From: a virus
Virus record (IMG/VR): IMGVR_UViG_3300013131_000167
Coordinates: 1 to 30,645 of that record
Direction: 5' to 3' (one strand)
Length of the DNA stretch: 30,645 nt
Positions 1 through 7,308 of the stretch are shown piece after piece. The notes below the pieces were generated by a model. It had not been told where the DNA came from. It ran no database searches and worked only from the letters and a program-made list of their open reading frames with translations. How positions within the stretch are numbered: position 1 is the stretch's first letter; each line of letters begins with the position of its first letter. The translations under genes and the position numbers were made by a program.

Positions 1-273
1 AGCAATAGTAGTGTCAGTAATGGTTAGGTTACTTCCTACCGTAAGATATGTCAGCTTGTCTGCGCTGTCATCCCAGAAGACGAGCTTATCGGCAGCCGCA
101 TCATCAGCGGTGATTACACCGGCTGTGGCGGAAAGGATGTCTGCGGCGGTCGTGCCAATGGCCACGGGAGAGCCAGGAAGCATTGCCCATCCTTTTCCGT
201 TCCAGCGCCACGTCCTGTCGCTGTCGGTGTATAAGTCGTTGACTGACGGGGATGCCGGAAAATCAAGTGCCAT
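1..273 (-). CDS. Partial phage fibre / virion structural protein (N-terminal 91 aa)
   Basis: The ATG is at 273 and the frame stays open to the window edge, so only the first 91 residues are visible. The protein begins MALDFPASPSVNDLYTDSD and soon has a WRWNGKGW motif. I recognise this opening (a short MALDFP peptide, a 'time to draw the sample' type YTD segment, then W-W-NG-W) as common at the N-terminus of cyanophage and other phage tail-fibre or adhesin proteins. This is memory of the family, not a search. The start lies 6 nt after the stop of the upstream gene, consistent with one operon. The later residues (ADDAAADKLVFWDDSADKL) are typical of repeated fibre shaft segments. The C-terminus that would define receptor binding is outside the window. 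Confidence 0.7.
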   Translation of the reverse strand, partial: MALDFPASPSVNDLYTDSDRTWRWNGKGWAMLPGSPVAIGTTAADILSATAGVITADDAAADKLVFWDDSADKLTYLTVGSNLTITDTTIA

Positions 274-279
274 AAGTGG

Positions 280-774
280 TTACGGAGCCAATGCTTCAAT
301 GAACGTTGCTGGCAGGTCGTACTCGGCAGCAATCTCCTGCACGGCGACGATCAGCTCAGCCGAGATCAGTCCCATGGCAAAGGCAGTGTTCCATGAATTG
401 AGGAACACACGGCTGTCACCTTCGCTGGCCTGTTGCAGGCCCACCACCATGCCGCCATAAAGTCCTGGAGCAGCTTGTAACACGGCACCAAGCATGGCAT
501 TGGCGGCAGGAAGAGCCATGATGATGGCACTGAAATCCACCCAGCGCGGCACTACTGGCGGCGGTGGAAGCGGCTCGATCACATAGGCGCCATCCACCCA
601 TAGGAGCTGCTCAGTGGCAGGGTCGTAGGCAGGTTCCGTATATGGGCCGACGTAGCCAGCATCTGCAATCTCCTCAGCCGTGGGAGGTTGATACGCGTAG
701 CGCGTGAAGCCGTTGGATAGCCGGATGCGGTTAGGCAGTGGTGCGGGGCGTTGTTGGCGGAAGGAGTAGAGCAT
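280..774 (-). CDS. Conserved phage protein, possibly tail-fibre assembly related
   Basis: This gene encodes 164 aa. The N-terminus (MLYSFRQQRPAPLPNRIRLS) followed by a segment TAEEIADAGYVGPYTEPAYDP resembles small phage proteins found beside fibre genes, some annotated as fibre-assembly chaperone-like; I am recalling the pattern, not a confirmed match. A proline run (PLPPPPVVPRW) separates this region from an alanine-rich, probably helical C-terminal half (DFSAIIMALPAANAMLGAVLQ to IEALAP). No signal peptide or catalytic motif is visible. It sits between the glycine-rich adhesin gene (6 nt upstream) and the partial fibre gene (6 nt downstream), which fits an accessory role in host-binding structures. 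An unrelated virion protein is an alternative. Confidence 0.65.
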   Translation of the reverse strand: MLYSFRQQRPAPLPNRIRLSNGFTRYAYQPPTAEEIADAGYVGPYTEPAYDPATEQLLWVDGAYVIEPLPPPPVVPRWVDFSAIIMALPAANAMLGAVLQAAPGLYGGMVVGLQQASEGDSRVFLNSWNTAFAMGLISAELIVAVQEIAAEYDLPATFIEALAP

Positions 775-780
775 TATTAG

Positions 781-2415
781 TTAATAGATGGCGTAATATG
801 AGTTGATGTTTCCGTTAATGCTGGCAACATTGGACGATTGGTCAGTGCTGTAAAGTATAACTTCCTGAATATTCCCCCTCATGCTCCTAGGAAAGAAGAA
901 TCCGTATTGTGATAATTGTGAAGCTGTTGCCGATCCAGTATGGATCATTGAGATCAAAACCTGACTTGATACCTTGCCGGTGGTGGTCAAGTTAGTAATT
1001 GTGTTGTTAATGCGGTTTGAACCATTTCGAATCGCAGCTAAAGAGGCACTTGGTTCAAGCCAACTAGAGCTGCTGCCGTGATAATGAAATTCGTCGCTAT
1101 CGCCCAAAAGAAAAATTTCAGCACCTGTTTGACTGGAATGGATATTTAACACCTGGAAAACTGAAATAATATTAGTCAATCGTGAAAAAATTAAATTAGT
1201 GTTGCCATTATTGTTATATGTAAGGCACGGTCTTCCGTTAAAGACGTTCACGGTGCCATTGGTAACAATTTGAGGCTGAATTGACGTATTAGACTGAGTG
1301 GCATTATTTGCATTGCCACTTTGATCATACCAAGTCTTTACGAAGCCATTGGTTCCGCTGCAAAAATTCGCTAAAGACCCAGCACCAGATCCGCTAATTT
1401 GTGCTTCATTAAAACCTTGCTCTGCGTTATCACTCTCACGACGTACCAAGACCAAGTTCCCGGAATATACGGAGTCGAGGAGCCGAAGACTATAAGCAAC
1501 AGAAGCATTTGGGTAGTCTGAAAGCAACTTCCCTACGGGCACAATGGGGTAGCGGATCATTACGATGCCATCACTGCCGGCGGCGCCAACGCCGCCGCCG
1601 CCTGAAGAGCTACCGCCGCCGCCGCCGCTGCCTCTGTTTGTCGCGCCAGCGGCCCCGGTGATATTGCTTGCCCTTGCAGCCCCGGCTCCACCTGCCGCGT
1701 AAGTCTTAGATGTTCCATCAAAGGATGAGGTAACGCCTGCTCCTCCCGCTGGTTGCGCCACTCCCGATGTTGCATTTGTGCCTACCCCACCAGCACCGCC
1801 GCCACCGCCGCCGATAAGAAAAGCGTCACTTCCATTTCCGCCAGCAAAACCTTGCCCGCTAGTTCCTGCTGCCCCTGTTTGTTGAGTGTTTGTTCCCCCA
1901 CCTCCTGAGCCGCCACTAGCTGCGGCAAGTGACGGTTGCGAAGACGCTCCTCTTCCTCCTCCCGTGGCCGTGAATGTAGAAAAAACAGAGTTGCCACCGC
2001 TTGTCTGCGCCGTTGCTCCGTTGCGGCCAACCCCGCCTGAACCAATAGTGATTGAATAAGTGCCGGCTGCTATAGTTACGCTTGAGGTTAATAGACCACC
2101 AGCGCCTCCTCCTCCTCCTTCAAATGTGCCGCCACCGCCGCCGCCGCCCGCGACAATGAAATACTCAACCAGTCCGCCGATGGTTACATCAAACGCCTTG
2201 ACAGACGTTGCAGTTGTAAAAGTATGAACTCTGTAGTTAATCCCACCATCTGAAATATCATTAGTAGTGCCGCCACTTGCCGTAACTAATCCAGCAACGG
2301 GCCATAAATTACTGCGACGCGCCTTAATCTGCTCGTCAAGCGTCCACACTCCTGAAGCCGCCGCAAGGGAAGTAGTGCGATCCGTCCCAATCAACCCACC
2401 ATTAAAGCCAATCAT
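781..2415 (-). CDS. Glycine-rich adhesin with lectin-like (arabinofuranosidase-B-type) C-terminal domain
   Basis: This 544-aa protein has three parts. Residues 1 to about 75 form a short N-terminal region. Residues about 80-290 are extremely glycine-rich, with runs such as AGGGGGGG and repeated GGGGAGG, and the phrase YSITIGSGGVG; this matches the polyglycine-sandwich type domain used by phage adhesins for receptor binding. Residues about 295-544 contain AYSLRLLDSVYSG, LVLVRRESDN and VKTWYDQSGNANNATQ, the signature I associate with the catalytic-domain fold of alpha-L-arabinofuranosidase B, a jelly-roll that in phages is probably a sugar-binding or lectin-like module. Enzyme activity cannot be claimed. 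The start overlaps the preceding stop as ATGA (2412-2415). It is probably a receptor-binding tip protein. Confidence 0.75.
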   Translation of the reverse strand: MIGFNGGLIGTDRTTSLAAASGVWTLDEQIKARRSNLWPVAGLVTASGGTTNDISDGGINYRVHTFTTATSVKAFDVTIGGLVEYFIVAGGGGGGGTFEGGGGGAGGLLTSSVTIAAGTYSITIGSGGVGRNGATAQTSGGNSVFSTFTATGGGRGASSQPSLAAASGGSGGGGTNTQQTGAAGTSGQGFAGGNGSDAFLIGGGGGGAGGVGTNATSGVAQPAGGAGVTSSFDGTSKTYAAGGAGAARASNITGAAGATNRGSGGGGGSSSGGGGVGAAGSDGIVMIRYPIVPVGKLLSDYPNASVAYSLRLLDSVYSGNLVLVRRESDNAEQGFNEAQISGSGAGSLANFCSGTNGFVKTWYDQSGNANNATQSNTSIQPQIVTNGTVNVFNGRPCLTYNNNGNTNLIFSRLTNIISVFQVLNIHSSQTGAEIFLLGDSDEFHYHGSSSSWLEPSASLAAIRNGSNRINNTITNLTTTGKVSSQVLISMIHTGSATASQLSQYGFFFPRSMRGNIQEVILYSTDQSSNVASINGNINSYYAIY

Positions 2416-2771
2416 GAGATGTCCTCATAGCCGATGACAAGCTCCAGGTCGCTGGCGGCATTGGCCACTGCGCGGATGGAGTCGCCTTCTTCTAGGTAGA
2501 AATATGTTTCCTTGCTGCTGATGATTTGCGTGGCATCAGCAGGCACGGCAAGAGTCTTGGCTAGATAGCGATCAGTGGTGCCGTCATAGATGGAAACGCT
2601 GATGTCTGCAGCATTAGTGCCATCCACATTGGCGCAGAAGATGCTGTTGATCTTCAATGCCCTGCCGCTTGCTGCGCTATTTGCTAGTGCATTAGCCAGC
2701 AATGTGGTAACAGCATACCGGGCAGTTTTACCGGTGATCGTTGTTGGATTTTTAAGATTGGGAGCAGCCAT
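2412..2771 (-). CDS. Small virion protein, paralogue of the gene at 17057-17413
   Basis: The gene encodes 119 aa starting MAAPNLKNPTTITGKTARYA and ending near YFYLEEGDSIRAVANAASDLELVIGYE. The same beginning, spacing and YLEEGD motif occur in the 118-aa product of 17057-17413, with roughly 45% identity by eye over the full length, so the two are paralogues. The composition is beta-rich, with no signal peptide or membrane segment. It is joined to its neighbours by a TAATG overlap upstream (2771) and ATGA downstream (2412-2415). The family is unnamed to me. A likely role is a small decoration, fibre-base or adaptor protein, inferred only from context among fibre genes and beside the tip genes in its second copy. 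Confidence 0.75.
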   Translation of the reverse strand: MAAPNLKNPTTITGKTARYAVTTLLANALANSAASGRALKINSIFCANVDGTNAADISVSIYDGTTDRYLAKTLAVPADATQIISSKETYFYLEEGDSIRAVANAASDLELVIGYEDIS

Positions 2772-3163
2772 TAGAAGATCATTGCGGCAATAGTGGGGCT
2801 AATGCTTTCAGCACCAAATGGACCTAACTCGACCCAGGCGGCACTGTTTCCGTCATTGACATAATTATAAAGTATACCTGATGTGCTATCTAGCCATTCG
2901 TCGCCGGGGCTTGGAGACCCTGGAGCGGAACTGGAATAGGTGAAGGTCGTACCACCACTTGCTGTAGCCCATGACAGCACACCCAAGCCATTAGTGGTAA
3001 GGTTTTGGCCGTTGCTGCCATCAGTTGCCGGCAACGTCCAAACTAGGTTAGTTGTGATCGTTGCAGGCGCCTTAAAGGCGACGTAATGCGACGAATCAGA
3101 ATCCTCAAAGCGCAACTCACGTTGTGCTCCAAGTTCAATGTCGGTTAGGAACTGCCGAGACAT
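2771..3163 (-). CDS. Small tail-fibre-like protein
   Basis: The gene encodes 130 aa. It starts MSRQFLTDIELGAQRELRF, then has a segment ending in a stretch like LVWTLPATDGSNGQNLTTNG, GVLSWATASGG. The phrase 'TLPATDG..GQ.L.TNG.G.L.W' is a recurrent phage-fibre motif. The first ten residues resemble those of the next gene upstream (MPRKFFTDLDL), suggesting a common docking peptide. Its C-terminal part (SSAPGSPSPGDEWLDSTSGILYNYVND) is also of fibre type. The ATG overlaps the preceding stop as TAATG at 3163. Function is inferred as a short fibre or fibre-tip component; no enzymatic motif is seen. Confidence 0.75.
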   Translation of the reverse strand: MSRQFLTDIELGAQRELRFEDSDSSHYVAFKAPATITTNLVWTLPATDGSNGQNLTTNGLGVLSWATASGGTTFTYSSSAPGSPSPGDEWLDSTSGILYNYVNDGNSAAWVELGPFGAESISPTIAAMIF

Positions 3164-3954
3164 CAGCCAATTACAACGACGCGGTAAGCGTTACTGGCGG
3201 GTGCCGTTGCAAATATCAGCGTCACGGCATTGACAGAGGTGCGCTGCACATCGACTTCCACATCGTCGTAGGTGCCGCTGTTGGGGAACACAGTCGCCGT
3301 CACGTCGCGGGTGTTGAAGTTATGCGTCACCGTGTAGGTGGTGGCGCTGCCGTCGCCGATGTTGCTAGCGGACTTCCTGAATCGACCAGATAAGTTGGCC
3401 AGTTTCAACGGTGTGACGATTCGCAGGTCGTCAGTGCCGGCGTCAACTTCGGCTTGAGTGGCCAGCTCAGCAATACCTGATGTTGTTTCGCTTGCTGCTG
3501 GTGCGCTGGTGCCAAAGATGGTCCAGGCGATTGCTGTGGTGTCTAGGGTGCCGTTCACCGCCGTCTGGCGGTAGCTAGTGCCTGCGCTGGTGCCTTCCTC
3601 AACGCTAGTGACGGCTTGCTCTAGTTCATCAAAGGTTGAGCAGTCCAGCGAGCGCGTCATGACGCTCGATGCGCCATTCCAAACGTAGATGCCGTTTTCA
3701 GCGCCAGCTGTCTGGGCCCGCACCAAGACTCGATCCTGGTTGGCCATTGTGATGCCATCAATCGTGGCGCCAGGGCTGGAAAGGTTTAAGTTGGCTTGCG
3801 TGGCGACACGTACCGAGTCCTTCCACGCCAGGCCTTCAATGGCCGAGTCTACATAAGACTTCGGCACTGCATCACCGGCAGAGCTGGGTGTCGGGACGTT
3901 GATGACCTTTGAGACTGACTGGAGGTCAAGGTCGGTAAAAAACTTGCGGGGCAT
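3163..3954 (-). CDS. Tail fibre protein
   Basis: The gene encodes 263 aa. The N-terminus MPRKFFTDLDLQSVSKVINV leads to an AVPKSYVDSAIEGLAWKDSV segment, then ITMANQDRVLVRAQTAGAENGIYVW, a beta-rich pattern common in phage tail fibres of the long, trimeric kind. The middle carries GIAELATQAEVDAGTDDLRIVTPLKLA, a second well-known fibre motif that normally precedes the distal domain. The C-terminal 75 residues have a repeated T-rich beta pattern (TYTVTHNFNTRDVTATVF). A GAGGA Shine-Dalgarno-like sequence lies about 7 nt before the ATG at 3954. It follows the collagen-like gene after a 10-nt gap. A structural fibre role is well supported; the receptor is unknown. Confidence 0.85.
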   Translation of the reverse strand: MPRKFFTDLDLQSVSKVINVPTPSSAGDAVPKSYVDSAIEGLAWKDSVRVATQANLNLSSPGATIDGITMANQDRVLVRAQTAGAENGIYVWNGASSVMTRSLDCSTFDELEQAVTSVEEGTSAGTSYRQTAVNGTLDTTAIAWTIFGTSAPAASETTSGIAELATQAEVDAGTDDLRIVTPLKLANLSGRFRKSASNIGDGSATTYTVTHNFNTRDVTATVFPNSGTYDDVEVDVQRTSVNAVTLIFATAPASNAYRVVVIG

Positions 3955-3964
3955 GAAAGGGTCC

Positions 3965-4279
3965 TCAGAGAAGGCGGGCTAGGCCAGCAGTTGCTGGACT
4001 AAGTGTAACAACGGTTTGGTTGACGGTTGGATGTGAAATCTCGCCATCAATTTCTTGGCTGCCCGAATCAAGCAGCTCCACAGTTGGGCGAAAACCCAGA
4101 TTGTGGTTGATTGTCCAAGTAGTGGCAGGCGTTGACTGGGTGTGAACATAGGCAGTAACACCACCGCCACCACCGCCAGCAGGACCTGCAGGGCCTGCAG
4201 GACCTATGGGACCTATGGGACCTTGCGGGCCAGCAGTGACAACAGTTACAACTGCTGTGTTGCCAGTAGCAGTAGTCAT
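3965..4279 (-). CDS. Collagen-like short fibre protein
   Basis: The gene encodes 104 aa. Residues about 17-35 form a run of Gly-X-Y triplets (GPQGPIGPIGPAGPAGPAG) followed by six glycines, the signature of a collagen-like triple helix. The C-terminal two thirds (WTINHNLGFRPTVELLDSGSQEIDGEISH) is the short beta domain that in phages often follows such a shaft: 'I.HNLG..P.V...DS.G..I.G.I.....'. The DNA behind the triplets (4181-4230) is itself repetitive, which could allow length change by slippage. The ATG overlaps the previous stop as ATGA (4276-4279). It is probably a trimeric short fibre. Confidence 0.8.
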   Translation of the reverse strand: MTTATGNTAVVTVVTAGPQGPIGPIGPAGPAGPAGGGGGGVTAYVHTQSTPATTWTINHNLGFRPTVELLDSGSQEIDGEISHPTVNQTVVTLSPATAGLARLL

Positions 4280-4614
4280 GCTGTGTACCCCTCTGACACG
4301 TAGATTATACCTTCGAGATAGTATTCTTTCAGTCCGCTTGGATTGGTAAGCAGCACATCGTAGAAGACTTCATTGGGAAGCGTAGCAGTCTGTTCATCTG
4401 TCAACGCAACATCAATAGTACCAGCAACGCGATCAGTGTAGGTAACAGCAAAATCTGCGAACTTAGTGCTGCGGTCTTGATTCCATACTTGAGCCGCAAC
4501 CGTCCAGCCAGTTAGATTGATGGCTGCGCCAGTGCTGTCATCGAATTGCACAGTAAAACCGTGATCTGCCCGGCGTTGCAGTGGGAAATTATATTGGCCG
4601 GGAGAGATTGCCAT
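4276..4614 (-). CDS. Phage virion protein with beta-sandwich-like fold (baseplate/fibre-base type)
   Basis: The gene encodes 112 aa: MAISPGQYNFPLQRRADHGF, then INLTGWTVAAQVWNQDRSTKFADFAVTYTD, and a C-terminus EYYLEGIIYVSEGYTA. The pattern of a charged first strand, 'LTGWT..AQ.W', and a closing 'YYLEG..YVSEG' resembles small structural proteins that precede fibres in cyanophages, and more distantly the N-terminal domain of upper baseplate proteins of Gram-positive phages. The similarity is from memory. It lies between the 49-aa basic gene (9 nt upstream) and the collagen-like gene (ATGA overlap). It is probably a fibre attachment or adaptor protein. Confidence 0.75.
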   Translation of the reverse strand: MAISPGQYNFPLQRRADHGFTVQFDDSTGAAINLTGWTVAAQVWNQDRSTKFADFAVTYTDRVAGTIDVALTDEQTATLPNEVFYDVLLTNPSGLKEYYLEGIIYVSEGYTA

Positions 4615-4623
4615 AACGCCATT

Positions 4624-4773
4624 CTAGCCCTTGCCCTGGCCCTGGCCACGTAACTTCTTGCGGCCATGACTGGGCTTGCTGTGTGTGCCATTGCCTTGAC
4701 GGGTGAGCTTTGGTTTGCCCGGTTGATGCTGAATTGCAGCGGCGCTGGTGTTGGTCTTACTACGCACAGCCAT
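4624..4773 (-). CDS. Small basic conserved phage protein (49 aa)
   Basis: The ATG at 4773 and TAG at 4624-4626 give a 49-aa protein starting MAVRSKTNTSAAAIQHQPGK and ending KLRGQGQGKG. It is rich in Lys, Arg, Gln and Gly (no acidic residue is present), so the product is strongly basic and probably disordered. I recall similar 'KSKT..T..I.H.PGKPK.TRQGNG' peptides in cyanophage genomes, which supports it as a real gene rather than a chance frame. An 89-aa frame overlapping here (4512-4781) is its shadow. It is compactly set between two structural genes. A role in binding nucleic acid or stabilising virion proteins is speculative. Confidence 0.75.
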   Translation of the reverse strand: MAVRSKTNTSAAAIQHQPGKPKLTRQGNGTHSKPSHGRKKLRGQGQGKG

Positions 4774-4785
4774 AAGGTCACCCGC

Positions 4786-5205
4786 TTATGTCAGCGTCAG
4801 GATGCCCGTGGGGTCCCAAACAATAGTGAAGGTTTCGCCGTTAAGTAGGTTTACAGTTGTACCGTAATCGTAGTAGCCGATAAGGGGGTCGCTGGCAGCA
4901 GTGTCGTTGTAGAGGACTATGTAGCGAAATGCTGGAACGGTGTCGGTTGCTGTAAGTACTAAGTCGGCGGCGTCCAAGGTGTATACACCGCTTGTTTGTG
5001 AAGAAGTTATGCCTGTAAGATTGCGTCCAGTAGTAGTACCATCCTGAATGCTACTGTAACTTATTTGGGAGATGCTAGACAGCAGACTGCTGTTGTTTGT
5101 GGGGGCGGACGCAGTTAGCGCTACAGCTAAAGTGTCGGTTTGCCAGTTGTGTACACCTTCAGCCAAGGCTTCAACCAAGGGGTTGAACTTAGTGAATACG
5201 GCCAT
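4786..5205 (-). CDS. Virion structural protein (cyanophage type)
   Basis: The gene encodes 139 aa, starting MAVFTKFNPLVEALAEGVHN, followed by LAVALTASAPTNN and a closing FRYIVLYNDTAASDPLIGYYDYGTTVNLLNGETFTIVWD. The phrase 'F.KF....E.LAEGVHN..TDTL.VALT...P' is one I recognise from phage structural genes next to fibres. The last 55 residues form a compact beta domain with a 'DPLIGYYDYG' motif. It lies 5 nt downstream of the fibre gene at 5211-5999. No transmembrane or catalytic feature is seen. The function is inferred as a head or tail decoration or fibre-base protein. Confidence 0.75.
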   Translation of the reverse strand: MAVFTKFNPLVEALAEGVHNWQTDTLAVALTASAPTNNSSLLSSISQISYSSIQDGTTTGRNLTGITSSQTSGVYTLDAADLVLTATDTVPAFRYIVLYNDTAASDPLIGYYDYGTTVNLLNGETFTIVWDPTGILTLT

Positions 5206-5210
5206 GGTGC

Positions 5211-5999
5211 TTAGCCTTCGTAGATAGTGTTTACAGAGCCACCGTCGAAGGTGTCGGTGCTGGTAGTGGTTATGCGTAAGCGGGTAAGCACAGCCGACAG
5301 TTCTTTCGTACCACCGGCGATAATTGCAGAGGCGGTGGCGTCGGTACGGCCGCCGGCAAACGATGCGACCCAGATATTCCCACTTATGTTTGAGATGGTC
5401 ATCGAGCCGCCAACACCTGCGGCGTTTAGACCTACTCGGACGATAAAGCCTGCCGTTGAGGTGGCTGCACTGCTGTCCACTGCTGCACTGGCGTAAGAGG
5501 AGGCGCTGGCGTAGCCGGTGATTTCAAAGGCGCTGGATGTGCCCAGTTGAATAAGCAGGTCTGCGGTGGCGGAGAGGGAGACATTGTTGAGCAGCACCGT
5601 GACCCGCTTGACCCAACTGGGGATGCTGGTGAAATCGATTTCGGTGCCAGTGGTACTGGGAACTGCGGTGTTGCGTACCAGTCGTGCTCGATCCACGTAG
5701 GTTTGGACCCCGGAGCCGTTCGTGCTGAGGACTTGATCGGCGCTGCCTGCAGCGGCGGGGGCTACAACTAGGCCGAGGTTTGCCAAAGCAAGCGTTCCTA
5801 CAACAACAAAGTCTGTGTTGCCGGCGTTGCGGATCTTGAGCAAGCCTGTGGTGGTGTCAGGCCACCACTGGTAGGCGTAAGTGGGAGAGGGAGCGGTTGC
5901 GCCACTGTTGTTACTTACAATTGCAGCTAATGCGTTATTTAGATCTGCTCTAACGGCTGCTCCGCTGGCATTATCTATTACGTAGTCGTGCTGGGCCAT
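5211..5999 (-). CDS. Tail fibre-like protein
   Basis: The gene encodes 262 aa. The N-terminal 60 residues (MAQHDYVIDNASGAAVRADL, then SPTYAYQWWPDTTTGLLKIRNAGN) form an attachment region common among phage fibre genes: 'DNASGAAVRADLN.AL.AI.S.NSG...PS..YAYQWW.DT.TG.LK.RNA'. A linker with SADQVLSTNGSG follows, then a distal beta domain from about residue 105 (TGTEIDFTSIPSWVKRVTVLLNNVSLS). A Shine-Dalgarno-like AGGAG lies about 9-10 nt before the ATG. It is the first gene after the J module and so probably the first fibre to be made. The distal domain resembles those in carbohydrate-binding fibres, but no specific ligand can be named. Confidence 0.85.
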   Translation of the reverse strand: MAQHDYVIDNASGAAVRADLNNALAAIVSNNSGATAPSPTYAYQWWPDTTTGLLKIRNAGNTDFVVVGTLALANLGLVVAPAAAGSADQVLSTNGSGVQTYVDRARLVRNTAVPSTTGTEIDFTSIPSWVKRVTVLLNNVSLSATADLLIQLGTSSAFEITGYASASSYASAAVDSSAATSTAGFIVRVGLNAAGVGGSMTISNISGNIWVASFAGGRTDATASAIIAGGTKELSAVLTRLRITTTSTDTFDGGSVNTIYEG

Positions 6000-6003
6000 G
6001 GTT

Positions 6004-7308
6004 TTAGATTCTCCTGCCGTGGCCGACAGATGTATGGGTGAACTGGCGGCTCACAAAAGTGCCCCCACTATTGAAGAAGACTACCTGGAAACTGGTGGTG
6101 GTGACGTTCGACAACATGAAGTGGTCGCCTGTGTCCATGTCCATGGGGGTTATGTTAACCGCCGGGGTGTCGTAGAAGGGATGAGCGAAGCTGACTGTAA
6201 AGGTGCTGACGGAATCCAGGGGACCTAGGCCGTCAAAATCACCGCCAACCGCCACCCCATCTACACCCGTATCACTACCTAGTATAGCAGAGTGTTCCAC
6301 TCGCTGCTGGAGTTCAAGCAAGGCACCGACCTGAGTGAGGATGAGGTTTTGGCTGGCTTGCTCGCTGAATGCGGCGACCTTGAACTGAAACCCCCGCCCC
6401 CTTAGCAGGTTGTTGGTGCAGATGCGCCATTCGCTCCAGGTTGGGCTGCCACTTGGGTTGTCTGGGGTGCTGCGCACATAGAGCAGGGCGTTGGTGTCGG
6501 CTACGTCGGCGCCATCCACGTCGCCCCAGGTGTCCAGGTCAGGCAGGTTGTCGTCAAATAAAGCGGCGACGTTGAAGGGGAGGACGGCAAGTCGGCGGGT
6601 GATGTTGACGTCGTAGACAGCAAGCAGATCTACGGGGGTAGCGAAGAGGTATTCGCCGGTTGTGGCGACTCCGCCTTGGGCGTCGAGGGTGCCTAGGGCG
6701 TCGAAGTTGTTGTTGGAGGCCAGTGTGTCGAAGAGGGTGCCACCATCAATACTCAAGCCGCCTCGCTCAGAGCTGTAGTACAGGCCGGTGAGCGTACCGG
6801 CAAAGCCTGTGAGGTCTTCAGCGACCGAGGCAACCTGCAGCCGTGGATGAGGGCTGGGAAGCTCGATGGAGGTGGAAGAAACGGTTGAGGACCGGATACC
6901 GCCGCTGGTACTGAATTTGAGTAAGTAGGTGCCTTGGAGGAGGGGCACCACGGTTGCGCTTTGGGCGCCAGCAGCATTGGGAACTAGCTGAGTACTGGAT
7001 TCCCACAGCGCCCCACCTAGAACAGGCTGGTGGCGGATGATTACCTTTCCGCCAACGGTGACGCTGACATCTGAGATCGGGTTCCAGCTAAGGAGGCCGG
7101 TGGTGTCATCTATGGGGGTTATTGAAGCGCCTGTGACGTTTGGTGGAACGACAGCCTGTATGGAGATGGAGCGCTGCAGTTTTGTGGTCGCAGAACGCAC
7201 GCCTAAGCCGTTTATAGCAGTAATTTCAATCTCGTATGTACCTGCGTCAGCGTTGCGTATCTCCGCTGATGGTACGCCTGTTTTAAAAGTCTCCCAGTTG
7301 TAGCCCAT
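6004..7308 (-). CDS. C-terminal part of split tail-tip protein J (FnIII and lectin-like domains)
   Basis: The gene encodes 434 aa. It begins in the middle of a fibronectin III domain (AGTYEIEITAINGLGVRS), the natural continuation of the truncated FnIII strands that end the preceding gene (ATEYEVRYRLVS). A second FnIII-like region follows (residues about 50-150). Residues about 160-290 carry GGTLFDTLASNNNFDALGTLD and YLFATPVDL, a pattern I associate with the C-terminal half of lambda J. The last 80 residues (FTVSFAHPFYDTPAVNITPM, then FQVVFFNSGG) look like an H-type lectin-like domain. The ATG shares a base with the stop of the previous gene (TAATG). I infer that the two gene products work together as one J protein. 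Confidence 0.8.
   Translation of the reverse strand: MGYNWETFKTGVPSAEIRNADAGTYEIEITAINGLGVRSATTKLQRSISIQAVVPPNVTGASITPIDDTTGLLSWNPISDVSVTVGGKVIIRHQPVLGGALWESSTQLVPNAAGAQSATVVPLLQGTYLLKFSTSGGIRSSTVSSTSIELPSPHPRLQVASVAEDLTGFAGTLTGLYYSSERGGLSIDGGTLFDTLASNNNFDALGTLDAQGGVATTGEYLFATPVDLLAVYDVNITRRLAVLPFNVAALFDDNLPDLDTWGDVDGADVADTNALLYVRSTPDNPSGSPTWSEWRICTNNLLRGRGFQFKVAAFSEQASQNLILTQVGALLELQQRVEHSAILGSDTGVDGVAVGGDFDGLGPLDSVSTFTVSFAHPFYDTPAVNITPMDMDTGDHFMLSNVTTTSFQVVFFNSGGTFVSRQFTHTSVGHGRRI

Noticed and set aside
11-460. Plus-strand frame of 149 aa
   Set aside because: It is the reverse of the partial fibre gene and the end of the 164-aa gene, both with recognisable protein motifs on the minus strand.
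1560-2045. Minus-strand frames of 71 and 87 aa in the glycine-rich gene
   Set aside because: They are out-of-frame readings of the GGN codon repeats and have only low-complexity sequence.
4181-4230. Possible CRISPR-like or microsatellite repeat
   Set aside because: The repeat comes from GGN-CCN collagen triplet codons in a coding gene, with no spacers.
4512-4781. Minus-strand frame of 89 aa
   Set aside because: It overlaps the 49-aa basic gene and the start of the 112-aa gene in another frame and has no family-like features; the 49-aa frame is the better call.
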